In this document: piece by piece, positions 24,414-31,194 of the stretch
Layout: each line of letters opens with the position of its first letter
Numbering within the stretch: the first letter of the stretch is position 1
Origin: a virus
Length of the DNA: 40,949 bases
Strand: one strand, 5' to 3'
Virus record (IMG/VR): IMGVR_UViG_3300037587_000222
Span: 1-40,949 of that record
Translations under genes and position numbers: made by a program
The notes under the pieces: model-generated
Database searches by the model: none
The model's input: the letters and a program-made list of their open reading frames with translations, nothing else
What the model was told of the DNA's origin: nothing

Positions 24414-25076
24414 CTACAGATCCAGCGCCTTCTCAAGTATGTTAGCCTTGAGCCGGTACTTTGTCTGAATTGCCTTGATGTCATCGATGGTCCACTTTGC
24501 CGGTGGCGCTGGTCCCTTCAATCGATCAACTTCAGCATCTCCGATCCTAACGCGAAGCCTCTCCTCGTATTCCTGTTCGACCGTGTGGCTCTTTCTGGCG
24601 TATTTACCAGATCCGCCATTACAGGATTTGCATTGGCGATAGGCGTTGGTTTCGGTGAATCGTAACTCTGGTCGTCGTCCCACGCCTTGGAAGTGTCCGC
24701 AGTCCCATGCCCCGCCTGGCTTCCATCCATCGGTTGGCTCTACTTGAGATGCATCCCTGCCGCAGCTTATACAGGGCTGGTCGTTGTCCCTAAGTCTGAT
24801 GAACCGGTTGAATTCTTTCTGAGCTGCTTTGATATAATCTCCGCGTGGCTTTATAGCCTCCTTGCGCTCCCTGGTTTCGCGTTTAAAGGCCTTGTCTTTC
24901 TCCCTATGCACTCGCTTAGCTTTGGATTGCTGCTTCGCTCTGGTGCGCTCTACGGCCTTGTCAGTGAATACCTTGCGGCAGGTATCATCGCAGAATGCGC
25001 TTAGGCCATAGATGAGCATATCGGCGGACATGCCGAATTTGTCGCAACCTCCGCACTTGCGCCGCCGGTTAGCCAT
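24414..25076 (-). CDS. ninG: NinG-like recombination protein
   Basis: The 220-residue protein has the NinG (Rap) layout. It opens with an N-terminal zinc finger (C8, C11, C29, C33), then a Lys/Arg-rich helical arm. A second metal site with HNH-like character follows: CISCGRD (102-108), WDCGHFQGVGRRPELRFTETN and QCKSCNGG (148-155). In lambda, NinG joins recombination intermediates as a structure-selective endonuclease. Here it is the last gene of the leftward early operon, comparable to the nin region of lambda downstream of O and P. It overlaps the next upstream gene by 8 bases. Confidence 0.85.
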   Translation of the reverse strand: MANRRRKCGGCDKFGMSADMLIYGLSAFCDDTCRKVFTDKAVERTRAKQQSKAKRVHREKDKAFKRETRERKEAIKPRGDYIKAAQKEFNRFIRLRDNDQPCISCGRDASQVEPTDGWKPGGAWDCGHFQGVGRRPELRFTETNAYRQCKSCNGGSGKYARKSHTVEQEYEERLRVRIGDAEVDRLKGPAPPAKWTIDDIKAIQTKYRLKANILEKALDL

Positions 25077-25284
25077 TATTATGCAACTCTTCGACTGTGA
25101 ACGACCACATATCGTATCCTAATTTTAATACGCCACCGTCCCACATCGGCCCCTCGTCATCAGGTAGAAGACCCTTCAGCTCTTTGGCTCTGTCCTCGGC
25201 GGCTTGCTTATTAAGATAAAACTTGTTGTCAATTATTTCTTGGCTTTCATAACCGCTCCGCTGCACAACATAGACTTTATCCAT
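25069..25284 (-). CDS. Small acidic protein upstream of ninG
   Basis: This 71-residue protein begins MDKVYVVQRSGYESQEIID. The inner ATG is preferred because GAGAGG lies 3-8 bases upstream of it; the longer open frame merely translates that ribosome site. The fold looks like a single alpha/beta unit with a central helix (NKQAAEDRAKELKGLL). The family is not recognised, and small proteins with such a repetitive YVV..GY....E pattern are common in phage nin-type regions. Confidence 0.55.
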   Translation of the reverse strand: MDKVYVVQRSGYESQEIIDNKFYLNKQAAEDRAKELKGLLPDDEGPMWDGGVLKLGYDMWSFTVEELHNNG

Positions 25285-25320
25285 CTGCCTCTCTCCCAAT
25301 AGTGGATTATGTTAATGCGA

Positions 25321-25572
25321 CTAGTTCCAATGCTCTCCGTCCGCTATTTCTTCAAACGCCGACGAAAGCATTATCTTTTGGCGACCAGTAAATCCTGGCC
25401 ATTCTGTCTGTAAGGCTTCAGATACATAATTGCGCCAACCATGAACCTTCTCGTACTCGTCCCATTTAGGTGATTCCCAATCCCTAGGAGGGTTGAATTC
25501 TTCCATCAAAGCATTATATTCATGTTCGGCGGCTTCCATTTGATGCTGCATCTGCTGCTCCATATAACACAT
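25321..25572 (-). CDS. Acidic helical protein of the nin-type region
   Basis: The family is not recognised (83 residues). The start is MCYMEQQMQHQMEAAEHEYN, and the protein is Glu- and Trp-rich with a charged helical core. AGGAG lies 7 bases before the chosen ATG; an ATG two codons earlier is too close to it. Nothing indicates catalysis or a membrane segment. About 36 bases separate it from its downstream neighbour. Confidence 0.5.
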   Translation of the reverse strand: MCYMEQQMQHQMEAAEHEYNALMEEFNPPRDWESPKWDEYEKVHGWRNYVSEALQTEWPGFTGRQKIMLSSAFEEIADGEHWN

Positions 25573-25602
25573 AGTCATTCTCCTATTGGTGCGCCTGTAT
25601 GG

Positions 25603-26040
25603 TTAGAAAAAACTCAGCAGCTGATTATAAATATGCGTATCTTCTGGCCTGAATAGGTTCCGCATTGCCGCGTTGATCTGGGCGTTGTAGCACTGCTCGA
25701 ATTCTTCAGGCTCCATCTTGTCATAGGCGAGTGACTTGGCCTCAATACGAACATCTCCGGCGATGGTGTGGAACTCTTCATAAAATCCAGCCATCACAGT
25801 GAGGTTGTTGCGGAATACTTCAAATTGCTTTGCTTCGTTGGCGAACTCTTTATCACTGCTCCAATAGTGGAAACAGAAATTAAAAAAGGCAAACATCTTG
25901 CCGTGAAACTTCGCGTTGCGGCGCAGGACAATGCTTACCTCGTAGGTATCGCCGGTCTTGAACCGCTCCATTCGTTCAGCTTCGATTTCAGAGGCTGGCG
26001 TTAGGGTGCCGCCGGGGTGCTTTACGAAGTTAATTTTCAT
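25603..26040 (-). CDS. DUF1367 phage protein
   Basis: This 145-residue protein matches the DUF1367 pattern of lambdoid nin regions: MKINFVKHPGGTLTPAS at the start, then RRNAKFHGKMFAFFNFCFHYWSSD (FHRRFFALLNLGFEYW in relatives) and a C-terminal EPEEFEQCYNAQINAAMRNLF. The function is not known. Its place between replication and ninG fits the family's usual location. A small frame (26030-26137) overlaps its start. Confidence 0.75.
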   Translation of the reverse strand: MKINFVKHPGGTLTPASEIEAERMERFKTGDTYEVSIVLRRNAKFHGKMFAFFNFCFHYWSSDKEFANEAKQFEVFRNNLTVMAGFYEEFHTIAGDVRIEAKSLAYDKMEPEEFEQCYNAQINAAMRNLFRPEDTHIYNQLLSFF

Positions 26041-26137
26041 TTGGCTCGCCCCTCAATAGTTCAATCAACCGCGCGCGCCGGAACATCCGCATGATGATGG
26101 CCTGCACGACCTTTGCGCTGGCTTCGTTGCCGACCAA
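26030..26137 (-). CDS. Possible 35-residue basic peptide
   Basis: A TTG start at 26137 gives a 35-residue frame, VGNEASAKVVQAIIMRMFRR and on to RGEPNEN, whose stop lies inside the DUF1367 start. Codon content looks gene-like and it fills an otherwise empty 119-base gap. The TTG has only a poor ribosome site, so the true start may be internal (ATG at 26092 or 26086). Confidence 0.3.
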   Translation of the reverse strand: MVGNEASAKVVQAIIMRMFRRARLIELLRGEPNEN

Positions 26138-26159
26138 GACGGTTCTTAGCCGCTACGAC

Positions 26160-26357
26160 TCAAATTGCAACATCACGAAGCCTGTAAGGCGCACCGCCAC
26201 CTTCCTTCCACTGACGCTCGACCTTGACCCTGTCTCTGATCGGCAGATACATGACTGTCAGCATCGGCTCACCGCGCCTGATGCGGTCCAGTTGCCGGTC
26301 AGCTATTGCTTTCAGTTCGTCATCAGAATACCGGCGCTGATACTTCGGCCTACCCAT
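26160..26357 (-). CDS. Small basic protein
   Basis: This 65-residue protein starts MGRPKYQRRYSDDELKAIAD and is rich in Arg and Lys (RQLDRIRRGEP, RDRVKVERQW). An AAGGGG lies nine bases before the ATG, which overlaps the end of the upstream gene. It may bind nucleic acid. The family is not recognised. Confidence 0.5.
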   Translation of the reverse strand: MGRPKYQRRYSDDELKAIADRQLDRIRRGEPMLTVMYLPIRDRVKVERQWKEGGGAPYRLRDVAI

Positions 26358-26559
26358 CACACAATACCCCTTGATTCACGCCTGTAGAAAATAAGTTGCT
26401 GGTAAAAGTGCAATCGCAAACGCCATTCATAACTATGCCTATTACAGAAGGATGTTGCTTAAATGATGAAGACCAGTCCTTAAATAACTCTGCCTCTAGC
26501 GTCGCTATTCTGGAGTGCAGTATTGCTGACGTGCGCTCAAATTCTCTCATATATCTCAT
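26350..26559 (-). CDS. Small protein coupled to its upstream neighbour
   Basis: The 69-residue frame starts at an ATG that overlaps the stop of the preceding gene (TGATG at 26561-26557), with GGGGG upstream. The first half is a helix (MRYMREFERTSAILHSRIATLEAELF) and the second half has two Cys (CDC) but no full metal motif. Similar short helical proteins with an ILHSRIATLE-type segment occur in phages, but I do not know their role. Confidence 0.5.
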   Translation of the reverse strand: MRYMREFERTSAILHSRIATLEAELFKDWSSSFKQHPSVIGIVMNGVCDCTFTSNLFSTGVNQGVLCDG

Positions 26560-26765
26560 CACAACCCCCACATCTTCAGCCACTGGCGCTGAGCGTTCTG
26601 GTACATAGCCATCTGGTTTTGCGGTTGCATCATGATCTTTGCCACGGCCATCTGGTTGCAGAGCGCAACGCCCATAGGATTGAGATTCTTCGGATTGCTC
26701 CAGTCGATAGCCATTGCCTGTTCGAGCTGGAATTCAACCTGTGCTTTAAATTGGTCGATGTTCAT
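26559..26765 (-). CDS. Gln/Met-rich helical protein
   Basis: This 68-residue protein runs from MNIDQFKAQVEFQLEQAMAI to QRQWLKMWGL, with unusually many Met, Gln and Asn (MMQPQNQMAMYQNAQ). The composition suggests a helical binding protein. It overlaps the upstream gene by 4 bases (ATGA) and the downstream gene by one. Function unknown. Confidence 0.5.
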   Translation of the reverse strand: MNIDQFKAQVEFQLEQAMAIDWSNPKNLNPMGVALCNQMAVAKIMMQPQNQMAMYQNAQRQWLKMWGL

Positions 26766-26950
26766 GATTTGGATTCCTGTGCTTGCTGTTGTGGCTGGTT
26801 GGCTTGCTCATACTGACAACCACAGGTTCCATCCTGCGCAATGCAAGACATCCGGCGTTTGTCGTATGAGTCGCAGAATTTGATCGGGTGCACCAGGCCC
26901 ATGTATTGCCGGTCGCCGCCGGTGGCGCACTCTTTACGGTTTGTGGTCAT
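26762..26950 (-). CDS. Cys-rich small protein
   Basis: This 62-residue protein has six Cys or His candidates for metal binding (CATGG, HPIKFCDSYDKRRMSCIAQDGTCGC), then a Gln-rich tail (QANQPQQQAQ). A GGAGG lies 7 bases before the ATG at 26950. Spacing does not match a standard zinc finger. The family is not recognised. Confidence 0.5.
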   Translation of the reverse strand: MTTNRKECATGGDRQYMGLVHPIKFCDSYDKRRMSCIAQDGTCGCQYEQANQPQQQAQESKS

Positions 26951-26953
26951 CAC

Positions 26954-27274
26954 TCAGCCTCCCATCTCAGTATTCATAATCTTTGCCAGACGCCGTGCCG
27001 CTTTTAAGCCAATTGCTGGGCCACAGCCAGGAACCGCGTATTGCCCTGGCTCGCCTTCTTCAGTAAATATCCCCACCACGACAGCCTCACCGCACTCGAT
27101 GTTCTTGGGCTTGTTAATGCCAACAACTGCATCGATGCAATAATGGATGCGCCACTTATACACCGTGTCTGGTCGAACGCCGTATATCTTCGATATCTGG
27201 ACAAGCGTCAGGCCTGATTCTATTCGTCGTTCTAGCTCGGCCTTTGGTGGGCGCCTTGCTGATACCCTACCCAT
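26954..27274 (-). CDS. HTH protein of the leftward operon
   Basis: This 106-residue protein begins MGRVSARRPPKAELERRIES and then has a likely helix-turn-helix: GLTLVQISKIYGVRPDTVYKW (about 21-41). The C-terminal part, CIDAVVGINKPKNIECGEAVVVG, looks beta-rich. I chose the ATG at 27274 because an upstream extension would read out of frame through the overlapping two-Cys gene. It could regulate phage or host genes, but this is inference. Confidence 0.55.
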   Translation of the reverse strand: MGRVSARRPPKAELERRIESGLTLVQISKIYGVRPDTVYKWRIHYCIDAVVGINKPKNIECGEAVVVGIFTEEGEPGQYAVPGCGPAIGLKAARRLAKIMNTEMGG

Positions 27275-27419
27275 GGTCAGCTTCCTGGCATTCGCTGCCG
27301 TCGTCTGGGCAGTCGCAATAATCGAAGTCATGGCCGCAGCGCTTACAAGGGCGCGACTCTTCCATATCACGATCGATCTCCGCTTGAGTGTTGCGGCATT
27401 GTTCGTTATTGTTGCTCAT
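27267..27419 (-). CDS. 50-residue Cys-rich zinc-ribbon-like protein
   Basis: The frame starts at ATG 27419 behind AAGGAAA and ends in a TAG that overlaps the next start. The protein, MSNNNEQCRNTQAEIDRDME onward, has CKRCGHDFDYCDC, a compact zinc-ribbon-like site with acidic flanks. It overlaps the HTH gene by 8 bases in another frame. Similar 'PCKRCGHDFDYCDC' peptides appear in phage early regions. Function unknown. Confidence 0.6.
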   Translation of the reverse strand: MSNNNEQCRNTQAEIDRDMEESRPCKRCGHDFDYCDCPDDGSECQEADHG

Positions 27420-27446
27420 GTTGTTATTTCCTTCGTTGAAACTTTG

Positions 27447-27473
27447 CCCCGGCCTATCCAGTCGGGGTTTTTT
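27447..27473 (+). terminator. Plus-strand terminator inside the leftward operon
   Basis: CCCCG (27447-27451) pairs with CGGGG (27463-27467) and is followed by six T on the plus strand. It faces against the leftward operon, so it would stop antisense read-through from the late region rather than early transcription. The minus side has an A-rich, not T-rich, flank. Confidence 0.55.
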
Positions 27474-27487
27474 ATGAAGACTCGCTA

Positions 27488-27712
27488 TTAAACAGCCTTA
27501 CCGTCTACAAATTTGCCACACCAGCAGCTTTTATCAGGGTGTATTATCGACTCCTCCATACAACTCTGGCTGCTGCTTTCTTCTAGTTCGCCCACATCTC
27601 CATCGGACAAAAAAGAGACCACATCAGGCCAGCAGATTCTCACATCCTTATCAAGTTGGTCAGCAGCTTTTGCTCTATATCCTGCGTAAATGTCATCTGC
27701 CAAATTATTCAT
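27488..27712 (-). CDS. Small acidic Cys-containing protein
   Basis: This 74-residue protein starts MNNLADDIYAGYRAKAADQL. Its C-terminus carries SCMEESIIHPDKSCWCGKF, with Cys and His that could bind metal. The ATG overlaps the preceding stop (TGATG at 27714-27710). The family is not recognised. It sits just upstream of the antisense terminator. Confidence 0.5.
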   Translation of the reverse strand: MNNLADDIYAGYRAKAADQLDKDVRICWPDVVSFLSDGDVGELEESSSQSCMEESIIHPDKSCWCGKFVDGKAV

Positions 27713-27930
27713 CACACCACCTCATTAATTTTCTTATGGCTGATAGGCGAAGGCTCAATAACAGACCGCTCCGGTAGAAGGTTGCAGCGACGACGACGCC
27801 CAGGCTTTGGAATCCAGATGTTGGAGGTGAAGCGCAGGCCTGGCGTATTGCTCACAGCTCGAATAGCATCGCGTCGAGCCATTAGGTCGGCGGCAGTGGT
27901 GGATGGGTTGAAGTAGATTCGATCTTTCAT
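27712..27930 (-). CDS. Small basic protein of the leftward operon
   Basis: This 72-residue protein starts MKDRIYFNPSTTAADLMARR and has an Arg-rich centre (KPGRRRRCNLLPERS). CGGAGG lies 4 bases before the ATG, which overlaps the previous stop (ATGA). The extended open frame upstream reads out of frame through the DUF3268 gene. It may bind nucleic acid; family unknown. Confidence 0.5.
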   Translation of the reverse strand: MKDRIYFNPSTTAADLMARRDAIRAVSNTPGLRFTSNIWIPKPGRRRRCNLLPERSVIEPSPISHKKINEVV

Positions 27931-28391
27931 GACGCCTCCGAAGCTATCTGAAACGACGCTTCTCGTGCGCGAAAGCATGTTTCGGTATCAAACCAGCCAA
28001 AATGGCACTCGCTCTTGTCTATGCCAAGCTTGTCAGCCAGTCGCTGGTAGGCTTGACCTCGAGACATAAGGCCGGCTTTATGGAGTCGTTCAAATGCGGG
28101 CTTGCAACTCTTCCTGGCCTCGCGCATCGGCTTATCAGCAAGGGTTCCGAGTGGAATATTGGTGAACGGATGAAGCCCAACATAAGCGCCGCAGTTATCG
28201 CACAGATACGCCCACGGCCATTCGCCATAATTACGGCCGTAGATCTCTTTGTTCTCGACAAGATCAATACAGCCGGATGATGGCTGGCCTGTTTCCCAGT
28301 CACGGCAGCAATTGCACGCAGTAGGCACAGGGAGCGGGTTCTTGACTCGCTTAGTGGCTTTTTTGCTCGGGTTTAATGGTGTCTTAATCAT
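27927..28391 (-). CDS. DUF3268-type zinc-finger protein
   Basis: This 154-residue protein fits DUF3268: an N-terminal CNCC pair, IYGRNYGEWPWAYLCDNCGAYVGLHPFTNIPLGTLAD (the diagnostic block), then SRGQAYQRLADKLGIDKSECHFGWFDTETC. The Cys pairs probably hold zinc. The usual role is unknown, though phages often carry it near replication genes. I chose the ATG at 28391 with GGAGTGAG upstream over one six codons earlier. Confidence 0.75.
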   Translation of the reverse strand: MIKTPLNPSKKATKRVKNPLPVPTACNCCRDWETGQPSSGCIDLVENKEIYGRNYGEWPWAYLCDNCGAYVGLHPFTNIPLGTLADKPMREARKSCKPAFERLHKAGLMSRGQAYQRLADKLGIDKSECHFGWFDTETCFRAREASFQIASEAS

Positions 28392-28433
28392 GATACTCAC
28401 TCCGTCCAAGTGGTCGTCGTTTGAATTTGAACA

Positions 28434-28482
28434 CCCCCGCTAGGCGACGATTCCTAAACAACGCGGCTAAGCGTCTCGGGGG
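28434..28482. repeat. Inverted repeat in the gap between 28391 and 28515
   Basis: CCCCCG (28434-28439) and CGGGGG (28477-28482) are inverted and could form a stem within the 123-base gap between two minus-strand genes. No U tract follows, so it may be a folded spacer. I see nothing else coding in this gap. Confidence 0.4.
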
Positions 28483-28514
28483 CTAGATAACCATAGCCGC
28501 TATCAGGTTGGATA

Positions 28515-28718
28515 TCAATTCATAAAGCCATCGATAGCGTATTTTGTCTGATCGCAACTAGTCGATTCACGAAGCTCATTAATGAAATCTTCCATCGCCT
28601 CCAGCTTTGCCAGCCCGTCATCGAACATCACTACCTGCAAAGCTCCACCATTGACTTGCGTGTCTGCGCCGACTGCCGGGTTCTTGCTGCCATGATCAAC
28701 TACGTATGTGTAAATCAT
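28515..28718 (-). CDS. Small acidic protein
   Basis: This 67-residue protein begins MIYTYVVDHGSKNPAVGADT and continues with GGALQVVMFDDGLAKLEAMED. It is acidic and alpha/beta-like. It has one of the best ribosome sites in this operon (AGGAGGAAGG before ATG). The family is not recognised. Confidence 0.55.
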   Translation of the reverse strand: MIYTYVVDHGSKNPAVGADTQVNGGALQVVMFDDGLAKLEAMEDFINELRESTSCDQTKYAIDGFMN

Positions 28719-28757
28719 CCTTCCTCCTATAGCGCTCTATGGCGCTGGGTTGGTTAA

Positions 28758-29405
28758 TCACCACCCTCTGTCGTGATCTGATTGACATGCGCGAGGAAAC
28801 ACACAATAGGCATTTTCATATGGGTTGTAGTCCCAGGTGATCTTTCCGCACGTAGGGCAGTTGCCGCGAGTCTTGCCTGTTGTTGATCGTGATTTTCGTG
28901 GAGCGCGGTATTTAACTCCAGAAGCGGTGATCATTTTGCGGTGGTTGATATTTTTGGTCTGAACAGTGCGGCGGCAGATAGTATCTATGAAAGCCTTTGA
29001 CAGCACCGCGCCTCCCGTTCCAATAAGCGCTTCAATAAAGTTGTCCTCTGTGAAAACCTCGGCCTCATTGTAATTTAATGTGCGTCCACCATCACCGCTT
29101 GCGAAGTAAATATCATTGCCGTCATAGCTGCCGACGCGTTTGTGTATAACAATACCTCTTGATAGATCAGTGTTTGTTTCCAGGTATTGCATATCAACCC
29201 GAATAGTTGATACCTGATCAACCTTCGGCTTACTGAGTGGAATAAAATGCTCTCGCCGGTCAGCGTATTTCTGCGCTTCCTCTCTATTGAATACATGCGC
29301 CTTATCTAAATCGGAGGTGTAGCCGCATCCATCAATCGCCCAAAACATACAGGTGGAACCAACATCAGATCGCGTGTCGCGCAAATAAAATTCATTTTCC
29401 ATCAT
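28758..29405 (-). CDS. Two-part phage protein with C-terminal Cys motif
   Basis: This 215-residue protein has an N-terminal segment familiar from many phages: FYLRDTRSDVGSTCMFWAIDGCGYTSDLDKAHVFNREEAQKY and on to IRVDMQYLE. A middle region of unknown fold follows. The end is Cys-rich (CPTCGKITWDYNPYENAYCVF and ACQSDHDRGW), suggesting one zinc site. The N-terminal module commonly stands alone, so this looks like a fusion. AGGAGAG lies before the ATG. Function unknown. Confidence 0.6.
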   Translation of the reverse strand: MMENEFYLRDTRSDVGSTCMFWAIDGCGYTSDLDKAHVFNREEAQKYADRREHFIPLSKPKVDQVSTIRVDMQYLETNTDLSRGIVIHKRVGSYDGNDIYFASGDGGRTLNYNEAEVFTEDNFIEALIGTGGAVLSKAFIDTICRRTVQTKNINHRKMITASGVKYRAPRKSRSTTGKTRGNCPTCGKITWDYNPYENAYCVFPRACQSDHDRGW

Positions 29406-29454
29406 CACTCTCTCCTAATTAACTCGCATAGCCACGTCTGGGCTAATAGCGGTG

Positions 29455-29640
29455 TTAGCCTATAAGCCAGGATGCCAGCCACCCAAGCGGCCAGCGTAAT
29501 GTAAACTTATGCTCGCCTAATAGGGTTAAGCCATGGCGTTTACAGATCTCTTCTGCGTTTTCAAATCCCAATGCTGATATGCGCGTCAGATACCAGTCGC
29601 CCTCGTTGTAGTAACTAACCAGAAATGTTTTATTATCCAT
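29455..29640 (-). CDS. Small protein with a Trp-rich C-terminus
   Basis: The 61-residue frame begins MDNKTFLVSYYNEGDWYLTR and ends RWPLGWLASWLIG. It has a beta-helix-beta look (RISALGFENAEEICKRHGL). The hydrophobic end might touch a membrane. It follows GAGTGAGAG. The family is not recognised. Confidence 0.5.
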   Translation of the reverse strand: MDNKTFLVSYYNEGDWYLTRISALGFENAEEICKRHGLTLLGEHKFTLRWPLGWLASWLIG

Positions 29641-29684
29641 CTCTCACTCTCCAATGTATGCCAGCTAGCCTGTTGTGTGCGGGG

Positions 29685-30098
29685 CTAGTCGAAAACAAAA
29701 TGTTCGCGAACCAGTTCCTTGGTATCTGGTATAGGGCCGGTTGAATTAAGGTCTTCATCTGAAGTCGACAGAAACTTTTTGATGAATGACATATCTCGTT
29801 TCATATGGTAAAGCTGCTTTTTTTTCAGAAACTTCAAATGCTCAAGCGCCTTATTTCTGCTGTCGAACGCAAACCGGCTGTTTGATTTCGACACACGCTT
29901 CAGCATCCTTGTGCGTTTTGCATATTGCAGATCGGTTTCATTCTTTCCGTGGAACAGATGGATTATCCGCTGCTCACTATTACGAACACAGAAGTGGAAG
30001 CATGGCGTTTCGTGAATCGAGACCCATACATCTGTGATAATTTCCAGCCCTTGCTCAGCCGGCACTAAACGCATTTTATAAAATACATTTCCGCTCAT
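29685..30098 (-). CDS. Unknown basic protein
   Basis: This 137-residue protein has a beta-rich N-terminal half (VFYKMRLVPAEQGLEIITDVWVSI, FHFCVRNSEQRIIHLFHG) and a Lys/Arg-rich helical second half (KRTRMLKRVSKSNSRF, LEHLKFLKKKQLYHMKRDMSF). It is more AT-rich than its neighbours in the second half. There is no recognisable family. It may bind nucleic acid. Confidence 0.5.
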   Translation of the reverse strand: MSGNVFYKMRLVPAEQGLEIITDVWVSIHETPCFHFCVRNSEQRIIHLFHGKNETDLQYAKRTRMLKRVSKSNSRFAFDSRNKALEHLKFLKKKQLYHMKRDMSFIKKFLSTSDEDLNSTGPIPDTKELVREHFVFD

Positions 30099-30109
30099 TC
30101 TCTATTCCC

Positions 30110-30289
30110 CTATGATTTCAGCATCTGTTTGATTGCTGCTATTTCCCGTTTCGCCGAGTCTTTGCTTGACCGGCCACCGTGAGTGGTACCCGAGACGCCT
30201 GTGTTCGATTGCTCGGCCTGCTCCTGTGGTTCCTGATCGGTCTTGTCCGGCTGGTCTGGCTCGGTGCCGGAGACGTAGGTTTTAGTCAT
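30110..30289 (-). CDS. 59-residue low-complexity protein
   Basis: This 59-residue frame, MTKTYVSGTEPDQPDKTDQE onward, is rich in Gln, Asp, Thr and Gly, so the first two thirds is probably disordered. It ends with a helix (SAKREIAAIKQMLKS). The ATG overlaps the stop of the upstream gene (ATGACTAA). Similar short disordered proteins follow replication genes in other phages; role unknown. Confidence 0.5.
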   Translation of the reverse strand: MTKTYVSGTEPDQPDKTDQEPQEQAEQSNTGVSGTTHGGRSSKDSAKREIAAIKQMLKS

Positions 30290-30521
30290 TGATCCTGCCT
30301 GCGGTAATTGTCTCGGTTAACATTCTTGAAAACTCATCAAGATCCCGGTTCTTTGCAGCTTCAACCATTTTTTCACAGCGTTGCCCGCCGATTCCGATAG
30401 GCCCTTGCAATACCAGCGTTAGAGCCCTCTCTAGGCCGAACCTATGGTTTGCTATCTTGGTGCATTCGAGCGCGTTTGCTATCCTGCCTACGTGGGTGTG
30501 GTCGTATTTTTTACCCGTCAT
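30282..30521 (-). CDS. Small helical protein after the replication genes
   Basis: This 79-residue protein starts MTGKKYDHTHVGRIANALE and is helical and positively charged, with IGIGGQRCEKMVEAAKNRDLDEFSRML toward the end. I chose the third ATG because GGAG lies 7 bases upstream and it overlaps the previous stop. Its position after the O- and P-like genes could mean a replication helper role, but there is no direct sign of that. Confidence 0.5.
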   Translation of the reverse strand: MTGKKYDHTHVGRIANALECTKIANHRFGLERALTLVLQGPIGIGGQRCEKMVEAAKNRDLDEFSRMLTETITAGRIND

Positions 30522-31194
30522 TATCATTCTCCAATTTCCCAATAGACCGCGCTATCTGCGCAACCTGAGTTGATCCAGTGCTGGCGGTGGCTGGTTCTTG
30601 ATACGGAGCCTCAAGCAGCTCGGCATGACGCCTGGTGCCCGTTACGTGCGCAATCCGTGCTGACAGCGCCTCACGGTTGACAGGTGCGGCTAGGCCCATA
30701 TAGAACGGCTGTAGCGGGTCAACGCCGTGCTTGGTCATTATCGTTATCTGGTGGTCGGAGTATTCTCCGGCGGCGGCGGCGACCTTCCAGGCTGGAAGCA
30801 GTTGCAGGACTTCCTCGGCACGTTGCTTCAGGTCGAAGCTGTTGAGGCGGTTCAGATCCCAACTGCCGATGTGAATCTTAGCCATGATGCCAAGAGGGGT
30901 TTCAGCCAGCTTTGCGGCAGCGACGATCTGATCGGCTTTGATTGCCCCGCCTGACAAGTGCTTAGTCAGGTTGGCAACGTCAGGCATAAACATGCCGCTG
31001 TCAGGATCTTTGATGTGCGCCGTTGCTGCCTGACTTATCTGGTCCATGCTGTACTCTTCCAAGCCGGCAAAGGTTATCTGCAAGGTCATTCTGCTGAGCC
31101 GCGCGGGGTTGTTATCGCCAGCTGTTTTAGGGTTGTAATAATCAGCCAGGCCGTGAAACAACTCTTGAAAAGCATGTTTGTCAGAATGGTTCAT
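30511..31194 (-). CDS. Putative helicase loader, P-like position
   Basis: This 227-residue helical protein resembles the group of phage proteins annotated as replication P or DUF6475: FQELFHGLADYYN, LEEYSMDQISQAATAHIKDPDSGMFMPDVANLTKHLSGG (about 45-84). The latter block (helix plus 'DP..G.FmPd') is characteristic. It is co-transcribed directly after the replisome-organiser gene with a 14-base overlap, matching the O-P order of lambda. It probably recruits the host DnaB helicase, but no loader motif is proven. Confidence 0.6.
   Translation of the reverse strand: MNHSDKHAFQELFHGLADYYNPKTAGDNNPARLSRMTLQITFAGLEEYSMDQISQAATAHIKDPDSGMFMPDVANLTKHLSGGAIKADQIVAAAKLAETPLGIMAKIHIGSWDLNRLNSFDLKQRAEEVLQLLPAWKVAAAAGEYSDHQITIMTKHGVDPLQPFYMGLAAPVNREALSARIAHVTGTRRHAELLEAPYQEPATASTGSTQVAQIARSIGKLENDNDG

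Noticed and set aside
24378-24665. Plus-strand frame after the tailspike
   Set aside because: Complement of ninG, whose zinc motifs are clear.
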